From Microbacterium sp. ProA8 (GTDB lineage Bacteria > Actinomycetota > Actinomycetes > Actinomycetales > Microbacteriaceae): 64,000 nt of DNA. The stretch spans positions 4,309,777-4,373,776 of the forward strand of contig NZ_CP157000.1 of NCBI RefSeq assembly GCF_039905635.1. The letters run 5' to 3'. The translations under genes were made by a program, and so were the position numbers. The notes below the pieces were generated by a model. That model made no database searches and was not told the DNA's origin. It saw only the letters and a list, made by a program, of their open reading frames with translations. Shown piece by piece: positions 16,944 through 25,278 of the stretch. How positions within the stretch are numbered: the first letter of the stretch is position 1; each line of letters opens with the position of its first letter.

Positions 16944-17528
16944 TCAGCGCAGAAGCGGGGTCAGCAGTTCGGTGATCGCCAGCTCGGTCTGCGCCGAGGA
17001 CAGGTCGCCGTCGAATCGCAGGATGCGCCAGGTGGTCGCATCGCAGATTGACACGATTTGCGCGAGCCGCCGCTGTCGAGACGCATCGTCGGGCTGCGGC
17101 GGAAGGTGCTCCGAGAAGGCGCGGCGGCACCAATCGAGGTGATACGCCCTCCCGCGCACGACGATCTCCGGCAGCCCCGGCACGAGTGAGGCCTCGGAGT
17201 AGGTCTTCAGGATCAGCAGTCCGTATTCGTCGTAGTGCTCCACCAGCGCTCGAATCGTCTCTGCGGAACTCGACCGCAGCGCCGCCTCGCGCTTCGCCGC
17301 GATGCGTCCCAGTTCCCGTTCGACGGTTGTCGTCATCAGCACCGGCTTGCTGCCGAAACGGCGGATCACCGTCTGCGAGGTCACGCCGGCGTCCGCGGCG
17401 ACATCGTCGAGCCTGATCCGCTCGTACGGAGTGGTGCGCAGCCGATCCAGCATGCAGTCGATGATCCGCTGACCTGTCAGCTCAGCGGCGTCTGCTCGGG
17501 CCGACATCCGGTACTTGCGCTCTTTCAT
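16944..17528 (-). CDS. TetR-family regulator
   Basis: 194 residues. The N-terminal HTH is RIRLDDVAADAGVTSQTVIRRFGSK (about residues 37-61), followed by a helical ligand-binding domain. A start three codons upstream (17537) would lie inside the palindromic operator, so I chose MKERKYRM at 17528; the mRNA may be leaderless. It is divergent from an alpha/beta-hydrolase-fold gene with 23 bp between, so both are probably controlled through the single operator there. Confidence 0.85.
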   Translation of the reverse strand: MKERKYRMSARADAAELTGQRIIDCMLDRLRTTPYERIRLDDVAADAGVTSQTVIRRFGSKPVLMTTTVERELGRIAAKREAALRSSSAETIRALVEHYDEYGLLILKTYSEASLVPGLPEIVVRGRAYHLDWCRRAFSEHLPPQPDDASRQRRLAQIVSICDATTWRILRFDGDLSSAQTELAITELLTPLLR

Positions 17529-17543
17529 GTTAGTCATGCTAAC
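17529..17543. promoter_or_regulatory. TetR operator-like palindrome
   Basis: GTTAG-TCATG-CTAAC is a perfect inverted repeat immediately upstream of the TetR start and 9 bp before the divergent hydrolase-fold gene. One site could repress both genes. Confidence 0.6.
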
Positions 17544-17551
17544 GTGAAATT

Positions 17552-18412
17552 ATGGAAACCTTCACCGAACGCGCCGCCCGGGTCGACACCCGCCTCGGTT
17601 CACTCGCCGTGCGTCGCGTCGGCGCGGGCGACATGACCGTGCTGTGGTCATCGATGTTCGTCGACAGCCACACCTGGGACACCGTCCTGCCGCTGTTGCT
17701 GGCCGGCGCACCAGAGCGCGAGCTCGTGCTCATCGACCCGCCGGGATTGGGTCTCAGCGATCCGCTTTCGCGGCGCAGCAGCATCGCCGAAGCAGCGGAT
17801 GCTGCGCGAGACGCCCTGGCGCAGCTCGGCGCCACCGCCCCTGTGGACTGGGTGGGCAACGCGTTCGGCGGGCACGTCGGCTACCAGCTGGCGACCGACC
17901 CCTCCACCATCCGGAGTTTCGTTGCGATCAGCGCGCCCACCGAGCCGGTACCCGCTCACCTCCGGCGCCAGATCGCCTTGCTGCATCCGATCCTGCGCCT
18001 CATGGGAGCGGTCCGACCGGTCCGCGAGGCAGTGATCTCGGCGATGCTGACGGATGCCTCGGCCGCGACTCCCGGCATCCGTGACGTGGTCGTCGACAGC
18101 CTCAACCGACCCACGCGGGCAAGCATGAGCCATGCGCTGCGCTCGTTCATCATCGATCGAACCGACGTGACCGATCGCCTCCCGGGCATCGGCGTGCCCA
18201 GCCTGTTCATCGCATCCGATGACCGGGGAGACTGGAGCCCGGAGGATGCTCGACGCGCGGCGGCTTCCTCGCCGCACGCCACATCGGTCACGATCGCCGG
18301 GGCCCGCACACTCATTCCCCTCGAGCAGCCGCTCGCAGTCGCGCAGGCGATCCTCGCATTCTGGGCAGCCAACGAGGATGAGGGGCCCAGGCTCTCCGAC
18401 ATCGCGGAGTGA
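17552..18412 (+). CDS. Alpha/beta-hydrolase-fold protein without catalytic Ser and His
   Basis: 286 residues with the canonical fold order: strand LVLIDPPGLGLSDP, nucleophile elbow at VDWVGNAFGGHVG, acid-loop region at PSLFIASDDRGDW, and C-terminal segment IAGARTLIPLEQP. The elbow reads G-N-A-F-G, so the nucleophile Ser is Ala104. The usual catalytic His of the GH-x-P/E segment is Ala251. It is therefore unlikely to be a serine hydrolase and may be a binding protein or use other chemistry. It is controlled with the divergent TetR gene, which could sense the same ligand. I recall similar elbows in other actinobacterial proteins but cannot check. Confidence 0.8.
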   Translation: METFTERAARVDTRLGSLAVRRVGAGDMTVLWSSMFVDSHTWDTVLPLLLAGAPERELVLIDPPGLGLSDPLSRRSSIAEAADAARDALAQLGATAPVDWVGNAFGGHVGYQLATDPSTIRSFVAISAPTEPVPAHLRRQIALLHPILRLMGAVRPVREAVISAMLTDASAATPGIRDVVVDSLNRPTRASMSHALRSFIIDRTDVTDRLPGIGVPSLFIASDDRGDWSPEDARRAAASSPHATSVTIAGARTLIPLEQPLAVAQAILAFWAANEDEGPRLSDIAE

Positions 18413-18533
18413 GGCGGCGTGCCGTCAGGAACCGCGTCGGTCCTCATCCTGCTCTCGCGGCTTGACCCATCGAGGAGATACTTCACCCGCGAGATGGACG
18501 GCTCAAGAAAACCCGTACAGTCGCCGCGCTCGG

Positions 18534-19964
18534 TCAGGCGGTCGGTGTGATGTCACCCAGCTTCCAGGTGCGGTCGAAGTAGGGCTCGAGGGGGCCGTAG
18601 AGCCGGAAGTAGCTGAACCAGTGTTTGCCGGGGATGGTCTGTACCCAGTTGGTCTCCCCGGACGCGGGAGCGGTCGGGCCGAAGTGGAGATCGACGGAGC
18701 CGTCCGCGTTGGCGACGAGTTCAGGGTCGCGGGATCCGCGGTCGCCGCGTTGCTGGTCGTTGTCGATGAGGCAGCGCGTGGCGACGTCGTAGACGGTCGC
18801 GGACCAGAAGAGCTTGGCCGGGACGTGGGCGGGAATGTGGAGGGTGTACTGGCGGGCTCCGTCCAGCCAGTCGCCGTTGCCGTCGGTGTAGGAACCCAAG
18901 TAGGCCTGCCCGACGCCGGGAGTGGTGCTCTTCATGGCCACGGAGAAGCTGACCGCTTCGTAGAACCACGACGCTCGTTCGAGCAGTTCGTCGTAGCCGT
19001 TACCGCGCTGAGCCGAGTTGTCCAGCACGATGGCCTGTTCCCAGGCGCGGTCGGCCCAGTACGGTCCTTGGTCGAATCGCTTCGCGAAGGTGTTGGCCTG
19101 AGCCATCAGCTCTCCCGCGGCCGCGCCTTGTTCGAGGATCCGGGTGAGCCGGTCGTCCGGCTCGAATGGCTTCCCCTTCTCGATACCGAGCTGCTTGAGC
19201 ATCGCCAGGTAGAACCGATCGCGTTCCTCGATGACTTCGCTCTGGTAGATCTGGTGCAGACGCCGCCAGTACTCCAGGCCGCGAGGTTGATCTCCGCTCC
19301 ATGCCTTCCCGTCCGGGGATACGATGCGGGTCGGTGCGGGGTCTGCCCGCCGTTCGTACGGGTAGATGCGCACGGCGTGGACGAGCTCATCCGATCGCGC
19401 GGGATCGGGATCCAGTGTGCGGAACCCGAACATGATGTTCACCCCGGAGGACGCCAGCACCCGGTATTCCTCGGTGAGATCGGCGGGCGCGTCGACGCCG
19501 GGCGCGAGCACGATGTACTTGCCGCCCTCACCGCGATCCGGGCCCATTTCTCCCATCGCACCGACCTCGCGCTGCCAGAAGTCCGACACCCCTCCCGCAG
19601 TCGGACCTGGCGGCAGCTCGATGACGAGCGGGCCGGTCTCCGACAGGTCGAAGAAGTTGAGGATGTACGGAGTCGTGGCGTTCGCGGTGATCAGACCCAG
19701 CCGGTCCTGGTAGGAGAGGTACCGCACGAGGTCGCTGCTCGTTGCACCGAACACGTTGTAGTGCTGCGTCTTCCACTGTGCGTAGGAGACGATCGGGAGC
19801 GCCCACAGGTATGCCTGACACGCGAACTGATAGTCGAGCTCATCGAAGATCACCGGGATCGCCGGGCGCGCCGGCAGATCCCCGTCCATCAAAAGACCGC
19901 CAAGCCCACCGGGCAACTCGTTCACCACGCCTGAGTCCTCTCCGTAGCCGTCGCTGCCGATCAT
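18534..19964 (-). CDS. DUF1254/DUF1214-domain protein
   Basis: A 476-residue protein of the DUF1254 (N-terminal) plus DUF1214 (C-terminal) type. DUF1254 is seen in LDYQFACQAYLWALPIVSY and the following 120 residues. DUF1214 is seen in YTLHIPAHVPAKLFWSATVYD and the closing FRLYGPLEPYFDRTWKLGDI. The family is widespread and its biochemical function is unknown. No signal peptide is visible, unlike many proteobacterial members. Start is uncertain: I used MIGSDGYGED; a GTG 12 codons upstream is also open. Confidence 0.8.
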   Translation of the reverse strand: MIGSDGYGEDSGVVNELPGGLGGLLMDGDLPARPAIPVIFDELDYQFACQAYLWALPIVSYAQWKTQHYNVFGATSSDLVRYLSYQDRLGLITANATTPYILNFFDLSETGPLVIELPPGPTAGGVSDFWQREVGAMGEMGPDRGEGGKYIVLAPGVDAPADLTEEYRVLASSGVNIMFGFRTLDPDPARSDELVHAVRIYPYERRADPAPTRIVSPDGKAWSGDQPRGLEYWRRLHQIYQSEVIEERDRFYLAMLKQLGIEKGKPFEPDDRLTRILEQGAAAGELMAQANTFAKRFDQGPYWADRAWEQAIVLDNSAQRGNGYDELLERASWFYEAVSFSVAMKSTTPGVGQAYLGSYTDGNGDWLDGARQYTLHIPAHVPAKLFWSATVYDVATRCLIDNDQQRGDRGSRDPELVANADGSVDLHFGPTAPASGETNWVQTIPGKHWFSYFRLYGPLEPYFDRTWKLGDITPTA

Positions 19965-20092
19965 TGCAGTGCCGCGACGCAACCCACACTTCCATGTCAC
20001 ACGTCAGCGGGCGATCAACGACGCCGATGTCGTGCAGTGCGCACTGGGTCGACAGCTTCGACCCCTCAGACGCCACGGTGGCCGTCTGACAA

Positions 20093-21466
20093 CTATCCGA
20101 AGTCGCCTGGGGCCATATCCGTGAAGCGCGAGAAGTGGCCCTGGAAGGCGACGGTGATCGTGTCGGTCGGGCCGTTGCGGTGCTTGGCGACGATGAGGTC
20201 GGCCTCGCCGGCGCGCGGGGAGTCCTTCTCGTACGCCGCTTCGCGGTGCAGGAGCACGACCATGTCGGCGTCCTGCTCGATCGAGCCCGACTCGCGGAGG
20301 TCGGACAGGGCGGGCTTCTTGTCGGCGCGCTGCTCGGCACCACGGTTCAGCTGCGAGAGCGCGATGACCGGAACGCCGAGCTCCTTGGCGAGGAGCTTGA
20401 GCGCTCGCGAGAATTCCGAGACCTCCTGCTGGCGCGACTCGACGCGCTTGCCCGAGGTCATGAGCTGCAGGTAGTCGATGACGACGAGCTTCAGGCCCGC
20501 GCGCTGCTTGAGCCGCCGGCACTTCGCCCGGATCTCGACGAGGGTCATGTTCGGGCTGTCGTCGATGTAGAGCGGCGCGTCGTTGATGCGGCCGCGGGTC
20601 GCGGCGACGGTGGTCCAGTCGCGCGAGTCGAGCGTGCCCTTGCGCATCGACTGCAGCGGGATGGCACCCTCGGCGCTCAGCAGGCGCATCGCGATCTCGC
20701 TGCGCCCCATCTCGAGCGAGAAGAAGATCGTGGGCATGTCGTGCTTGATCGCGGCCGAACGGGCGAAGTCGAGGGCGAGCGTCGACTTACCCATGGCGGG
20801 TCGCGCCGCGATGATGATCATCTGACCGGGGTGCAGGCCGTTGGTGAGGGAGTCCAGACCGGAGAAACCGGTCGGGATGCCGGTCATCTGACCGTCGCGA
20901 CCGCGCGCGGCCTCGATCTCTTCCACCGCGGCATCCACCGCGATGGTGAGCGGGACATAGTCCTCGGCGGCTTCGGCACCGGTCACCGAATAGATCTCGG
21001 CCTGGGCGTTGTTCACGAGGTCGAGCGCCTCGCCCTGACCCGAGTACCCCATCTGCACGATGCGGGTACCGGCATCGACGAGGCGGCGCAGCAGCGCACG
21101 CTCCGACACGATCGAGGCGTAGTAGCCGGCGTTGGCCGCGGTCGGCACGATCGAGGTGAGCGTGTGCAGGTAGTCGGCACCGCCGGCGCGCTGCAGCTCG
21201 CCGGTCTTGATGAGCTCGTCGGTGACCGCGACGACGTCGGTGGGCTCGCCGTGAGAGTAGAGGGTGAGGATCGCCTCGAAGATCAGCTCGTGCTTGGGCA
21301 CGTAGAAGTCGGCACCCCGGAGCGTCTCGATGACGTCGGCGACGGCATCCTTCGAGAGCAGCATGCCGCCGAGCGCACTCTGTTCGGCGAGCTGGTCGTG
21401 TGGGGGAGTGCGCTCGAAGTCACGGGGACCCCCCATGCGCTCTTCGGAGATGTCGGCGATCGACAT
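20093..21466 (-). CDS. dnaB: Replicative DNA helicase DnaB
   Basis: The 457-residue hexameric 5'-3' helicase of the replication fork. The N-terminal domain begins after DFERTPPHDQLAEQSALGGMLLSKDAV. The RecA-like ATPase core has Walker A ARPAMGKST and Walker B LKLVVIDYLQLMT. The DnaB signature QEVSEFSRALKLLAKEL and the C-terminal VALSQLNRG...SDLRESGSIEQDAD are intact. No intein is present. It lies on the strand shared with the rplI cluster further right, separated by two surface-protein genes and an Eis-like gene on the opposite strand. Confidence 0.97.
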   Translation of the reverse strand: MSIADISEERMGGPRDFERTPPHDQLAEQSALGGMLLSKDAVADVIETLRGADFYVPKHELIFEAILTLYSHGEPTDVVAVTDELIKTGELQRAGGADYLHTLTSIVPTAANAGYYASIVSERALLRRLVDAGTRIVQMGYSGQGEALDLVNNAQAEIYSVTGAEAAEDYVPLTIAVDAAVEEIEAARGRDGQMTGIPTGFSGLDSLTNGLHPGQMIIIAARPAMGKSTLALDFARSAAIKHDMPTIFFSLEMGRSEIAMRLLSAEGAIPLQSMRKGTLDSRDWTTVAATRGRINDAPLYIDDSPNMTLVEIRAKCRRLKQRAGLKLVVIDYLQLMTSGKRVESRQQEVSEFSRALKLLAKELGVPVIALSQLNRGAEQRADKKPALSDLRESGSIEQDADMVVLLHREAAYEKDSPRAGEADLIVAKHRNGPTDTITVAFQGHFSRFTDMAPGDFG

Positions 21467-21715
21467 AGGCTGCGAGTCCTCCCTATCGTTCGTTCACATC
21501 GTCCGAGTTGTCATGGCACGTGCGGGCTCGGCTCGCCGGTCACGCAAGTCTGCGTGCACGACGTGCTTGCGGGATGCCGCAGCACTCCCGCTCCCCGCCC
21601 TACCCCCGTGTGCCTGCCCCTGCCGTCATCACGCCGTCGTGTCCAGCACGGAGTCACGCGCACGAGTGAGCCGCACCCCACGCTAAGGACGGCCTCCGAC
21701 ACCCGCAACACGGCC

Positions 21716-21724
21716 TGTGGATAA
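21716..21724 (-). promoter_or_regulatory. Perfect DnaA box (TTATCCACA)
   Basis: TGTGGATAA on the plus strand is the exact consensus DnaA box on the minus strand, about 250 bp upstream of dnaB. Looser TGTGGA elements follow within 60 bp. It may let DnaA regulate dnaB, or titrate DnaA; one box can also occur by chance. Confidence 0.45.
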
Positions 21725-21978
21725 CTCTGTGGAGAGCCTGCGTGAAACGCCGACACGCCTGTGAACAACCGCTGTGGAGAACTTGCTGCTTTTGAAGCAC
21801 GATCTCGTCGAAAATCGCTGCTGACCGGGCATTGCGTATTGCACAGCCTGTGGAGGGGGATGTGATTGAAGTCAGGGTTGAAGGTTGGGCTGCGCTTCGG
21901 GCCCTGTGCACAATTCCGGGGACAACGCCACCACCGTGCGCGCGCACCTCATGGGGCCGACTCCGCGCGAAAGGGGTC

Positions 21979-22008
21979 TGGACAGACCGCTGACGGACCC
22001 GGTATCGT
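21979..22008 (+). promoter_or_regulatory. Candidate sigma-70-type promoter for the secreted-protein gene
   Basis: TGGACA, an 18-bp spacer and TATCGT. The -10 ends 68 bp before the GTG start of the next rightward gene. Confidence 0.35.
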
Positions 22009-22076
22009 CGCAGGTCCAGGCACCCTCACGCACGATCCGTTCGGAACGTGCGGCTCTTTCGTCGTGGGAGGTGAAC

Positions 22077-23087
22077 GTGGAGATCGCAACCTCGCAGCTG
22101 CCGAGGATCGTGCGGCTGGCCCTCATCGGGGTCGGGACCGCGTTCGCCTGGATCGTCGTCTCGCTGACCCTCGGCCTCGGCCTCGGGCAGGCGCACGCCG
22201 ACGAGCCCGAAGGCGGAGGACTGCTCGGGGGTGCCCTCGGTGCCGTGACCTCGCTGGTCGACACGACCGCGACGAGCGTCACCACCACCGTCTCGACCGT
22301 GACGACAGGCGTCACCGGCGTCGTCAACGACGTGGTCGCCGTCGCTCCCGCACCCGTTCAGCAGCCCGTGAGCCAGGTCGTCCAGACCGTCGGCACCGTC
22401 GTCACCAGCGTGACGCAGCCGGTCTCGAACGTCGTCTCGGGCGGGGTCGTGGGCAGTGTCACGCAGCCCGTGGTCGACCTCGTGACCGACGTTCCGATCG
22501 TCGGCGGCATCGTCACGGGCATCGGCCTCGACGATGCCGTGACCGACCTCGGCGGCACGGTCGACGAGACGCTGGGCGGCATCGTCGACGCCGTCGACGA
22601 GACCGGCGCGACGGTCGGATCGCCGCCCACCGGCGCCGTCGAGGTACCGGTTCTTCCCGGAGATCCCGCGATTCCCGGCCTCCCCGCACTCCCCGGCCTG
22701 GCAGCCGAAGCGGACGCCTCGACGGTTGCCGCGGCGGGCTCGATCGCCGGGCAGATGGATGCGCAGACGGATGCCGCAGCCACCCTCTTCTCGACGACCG
22801 CCGGCTCGATCGGCGCGTGGGCCGCGGCATCCGTGTCGCGCGCCGGCGCCGTCATCACCGTCGTCGCCTCGTCCGCCGCGCTGGCCGTGAGCGGACCCCT
22901 GAACTCCGCAGGCGGACTCTGCCTGCCGACGTCTTCCGCGGGACCCGGTGGTGCGGGTCCCGGCGCCTGGGCGCTTGCCGCCTTCCTCCCGCTTGTCGCG
23001 CACCGTGCCTGGGTGCGGCGAGCAGGCCCGGAAGACGAGCACGCGCCGCCGGCGCCCGTCGGCTCCACCGACGTCTCCCCCGACTGA
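22077..23087 (+). CDS. Secreted/membrane-anchored Val/Thr-rich surface protein
   Basis: 336 residues from a GTG start with a strong GGGAGG 5 nt upstream. A signal peptide (about residues 12-40: ...LIGVGTAFAWIVVSLTLGLGLGQAHA) is followed by a low-complexity region of repeated TSVT/VVxPVxxVV segments (VSQVVQTVGTVVTSVTQPVS, GSVTQPVVDLVTDVPIVG). Then come a Pro-rich stretch (LPGDPAIPGLPALPGL), an Ala-rich helical part and a probable C-terminal membrane helix with a basic end (WALAAFLPLVAHRAWVRR). I do not recognise a domain. It is directly upstream of the chaplin-like gene on the same strand, and the two may work together at the cell surface. Confidence 0.75.
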   Translation: MEIATSQLPRIVRLALIGVGTAFAWIVVSLTLGLGLGQAHADEPEGGGLLGGALGAVTSLVDTTATSVTTTVSTVTTGVTGVVNDVVAVAPAPVQQPVSQVVQTVGTVVTSVTQPVSNVVSGGVVGSVTQPVVDLVTDVPIVGGIVTGIGLDDAVTDLGGTVDETLGGIVDAVDETGATVGSPPTGAVEVPVLPGDPAIPGLPALPGLAAEADASTVAAAGSIAGQMDAQTDAAATLFSTTAGSIGAWAAASVSRAGAVITVVASSAALAVSGPLNSAGGLCLPTSSAGPGGAGPGAWALAAFLPLVAHRAWVRRAGPEDEHAPPAPVGSTDVSPD

Positions 23088-23221
23088 TCGGCTCCCCGCC
23101 GCCTTCGCTCATCCGAGTCCAGGCGGCAGAGCAGCAGCGCGCCCTCACGCGCTGTGCAGCGCTCCTTGCGTTCTCTGAGACGCCTGCGCTGCGAACCGAT
23201 CAATCCACAAAGGGGAACACC

Positions 23222-24940
23222 ATGCGTACTTTCTACAAGCGCGCCCTCTGGGGCACGCTCCTCGCCGGCGGCATCACGCTGCTCGGCGCGACGGTCGCCA
23301 ACGCGGCCGAGACGAACGGTGACGACGGGCTGCTCTCGGGCACCCAGGCGATCATCGACGTCAACCTTCCGATCAACATCAGCGGCACCTCGCTTTCGGT
23401 ACTGGGCGACTCGTCCAGCACCGGTGCCACCACGGCGGCACCCGCGCCCGCTCCGGCTCCGGCTCCGGCTCCGGTCGTGGCGACGACGAGCGGCTCCGAC
23501 GGCATCGGCTCGGGCACGCAGGGCCTCGTGTCGGTGAACGTGCCGATCACGGTGTCGGGCAACGCGGTCTCGGTCGTCGGCGACAGTTCGTCGACGGATG
23601 CCGCGACCACCGCTCCCGCGCCGGCGACCGCGCCGGCGGCTGCCGAGACGTCGGGCGAGGACGGCCTGCTCTCGGGGCTCCAGGGGATCGTCTCGATCGC
23701 CGCTCCGGTGACCGTCTCGGGCAACGCGATCTCGGTCGTCGGCGACAGCACGAGCGAGGGCGCCACGACGGCTCCCGCCGGCGCGGGCGGCGCTGCCGGC
23801 GCCGCTGCCTGGACGACCGGCGAGGACTCGATCCTCGGGGGCACCCAGATCGTCGCACCCGTCACCGCCCCGGTCACCGTCAGCGGCAACGCGATCTCCG
23901 TCATCGGGGACAGCGCGTCGACCGATGCCACCACCGCCACCGCCGGCACGGGTACGCCGTCGGCCGGTGCGATCGGCACCACGGACGGCGAGGACTCGAT
24001 CCTCGGCGGCACCCAGGTGCTCGCACCGATCACCGCCCCGATCACCGCGGTCGGCAACGCGATCTCGGTCATCGGCGACAGCACGAGCGAGGACGCCGCC
24101 ACGGCGCCCGCAAGCTCGGGCGGAGCCGCCGGATCCGACGCCTGGACGAACGGCGAGGACTCGATCCTCGGCGGCACCCAGGTGCTCGCACCGATCACCG
24201 CGCCCATCACCGCGGTGGGCAACGCGATCTCCGTGATCGGCGACAGCGAGTCGACGGATGCCGCCACCACGGCACCCGCGACGGGAAACACCGGCGGTGC
24301 CACCAGCGGCACCACCGACGGCACGGACTCGATCCTCGGCGGCACCCAGGTGCTCGCACCGATCGCGGTTCCGGTCACGGTCGTCGGCAACGCCATCTCA
24401 GGGATCGGCGACAGCACCTCCACGGGCGCGGTCGCAGCTCCGGGCACCGGCACCGGCGGCACCACCGCCACCACCGGCGGCCTGGGCTCGATCCTCGGCG
24501 GCACGCAGATCCTGGCGCCGATCGCGCTTCCCATCACCATCGGCGGCAACGCCATCTCGGTGATCGGCGACAGCGTGACCACCGGCCCGGTCGTGCCGAC
24601 CGATCCCACGGACCCGACCGATCCGACCGATCCCACGGACCCGACGGACCCGACCGATCCGACGGACCCGACCGATCCCACGGACCCGACCGATCCCACG
24701 GACCCGACCGATCCCACGGACCCGACCGACCCGACCGACCCGACGAACCCCGCCAACCCGGGGACCGGCGGGACGTCCGGTGACGGCTCGGCCACGGTCA
24801 CGGGCGCGTCGGCCTCGGCCGGCGCGGCCACCCAGCTCGCCACGACAGGAGGAGCGGGCGCGATGCCGTTCCTGCTGCTCGGGCTCTCGCTGCTCGCAGC
24901 GGGCGCCATCGCGCGCGTGTCGCGGCGACGCTCGGCGTGA
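23222..24940 (+). CDS. LAxTG-anchored protein with eight chaplin-like repeats
   Basis: 572 residues; start ATG after GGGGA. Signal peptide 1-28 (LLGATVANAAE). About residues 34-455 hold eight copies of a ~55-residue unit: G(T/L)Q-x6-P(I/V)-x4-GNAIS-V(I/V)GDS, joined by Ala/Thr/Gly linkers. The pattern P-I/V...GNAISVIG closely resembles the chaplin domain, but the two chaplin Cys are absent. Residues 461-508 are 16 DPT triplets, a rigid stalk. The end has LATTG (539-543), a hydrophobic helix and RVSRRRSA, a sortase-E-type LAxTG sorting signal as in long chaplins. Predicted role: amyloid-like or hydrophobic cell-wall coat; inference. Confidence 0.8.
   Translation: MRTFYKRALWGTLLAGGITLLGATVANAAETNGDDGLLSGTQAIIDVNLPINISGTSLSVLGDSSSTGATTAAPAPAPAPAPAPVVATTSGSDGIGSGTQGLVSVNVPITVSGNAVSVVGDSSSTDAATTAPAPATAPAAAETSGEDGLLSGLQGIVSIAAPVTVSGNAISVVGDSTSEGATTAPAGAGGAAGAAAWTTGEDSILGGTQIVAPVTAPVTVSGNAISVIGDSASTDATTATAGTGTPSAGAIGTTDGEDSILGGTQVLAPITAPITAVGNAISVIGDSTSEDAATAPASSGGAAGSDAWTNGEDSILGGTQVLAPITAPITAVGNAISVIGDSESTDAATTAPATGNTGGATSGTTDGTDSILGGTQVLAPIAVPVTVVGNAISGIGDSTSTGAVAAPGTGTGGTTATTGGLGSILGGTQILAPIALPITIGGNAISVIGDSVTTGPVVPTDPTDPTDPTDPTDPTDPTDPTDPTDPTDPTDPTDPTDPTDPTDPTDPTNPANPGTGGTSGDGSATVTGASASAGAATQLATTGGAGAMPFLLLGLSLLAAGAIARVSRRRSA
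24602..24745 (+). repeat. Sixteen tandem 9-bp units encoding Asp-Pro-Thr
   Basis: GACCCGACC/GATCCCACG-type units run in phase for 144 bp inside the chaplin-like gene. Synonymous variation between units shows selection for the peptide. Slippage here would change stalk length between strains. Confidence 0.9.
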
Positions 24941-25001
24941 GTCGACGGGGCAAGTCGACGTTCCCCAGGCGCCCCTCGCCCCGACTCGCGTGAGAGCACC
25001 G

Positions 25002-25030
25002 CGGGAGGGCCGTCCCCAGCGGCCCTCCCG
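25002..25030 (+). terminator. Terminator of the chaplin-like gene
   Basis: A perfect 10-bp stem (CGGGAGGGCC / GGCCCTCCCG) with a 9-nt loop, 61 bp after the stop. A second inverted repeat (CCCCCGATCG 25042-25051 with CGATCGGGGG 25084-25093) follows. Confidence 0.6.
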
Positions 25031-25164
25031 CCCTTGAACCGCCCCCGATCGTGAACGCCGGATCTTGCCTGGACCGGTGCCCGCGATCGGGGGTGCCACA
25101 CCCATCTCCTCCCGCAGCGTCCGGCCATGCCTGGACCCGTGCGGTGCGGGGGGAGATGCAACGA

Positions 25165-25200
25165 GCGGATGCCGCGACCCGGGGGGCTCGCGGCATCCGC
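25165..25200. terminator. GGATGCCGC-type hairpin
   Basis: GCGGATGCCGCGA / TCGCGGCATCCGC, a perfect 13-bp stem with a 10-nt loop between the chaplin-like and Eis-like genes. It is the same motif class as the 26605 hairpin and recurs through this genome segment. Confidence 0.5.
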
Positions 25201-25278
25201 TTCGTCATGCCCGCCGCGCGCAGCCACGTGGGCGCCGGCCGCGTTGCGCATCCCCCGGCCGCTCGCCAGAGTAGGGGG

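Larger units (their letters stand above)
21467..22076. other. 610-bp gene-free region upstream of dnaB and the surface-protein genes
   Basis: No convincing ORF. It contains a DnaA-box match (21716-21724), several CTGTGGA/TGTGGAG elements around 21714-21780 and 21850, and a candidate rightward promoter (21979-22008). It must also hold the dnaB promoter on the minus strand. Confidence 0.6.
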
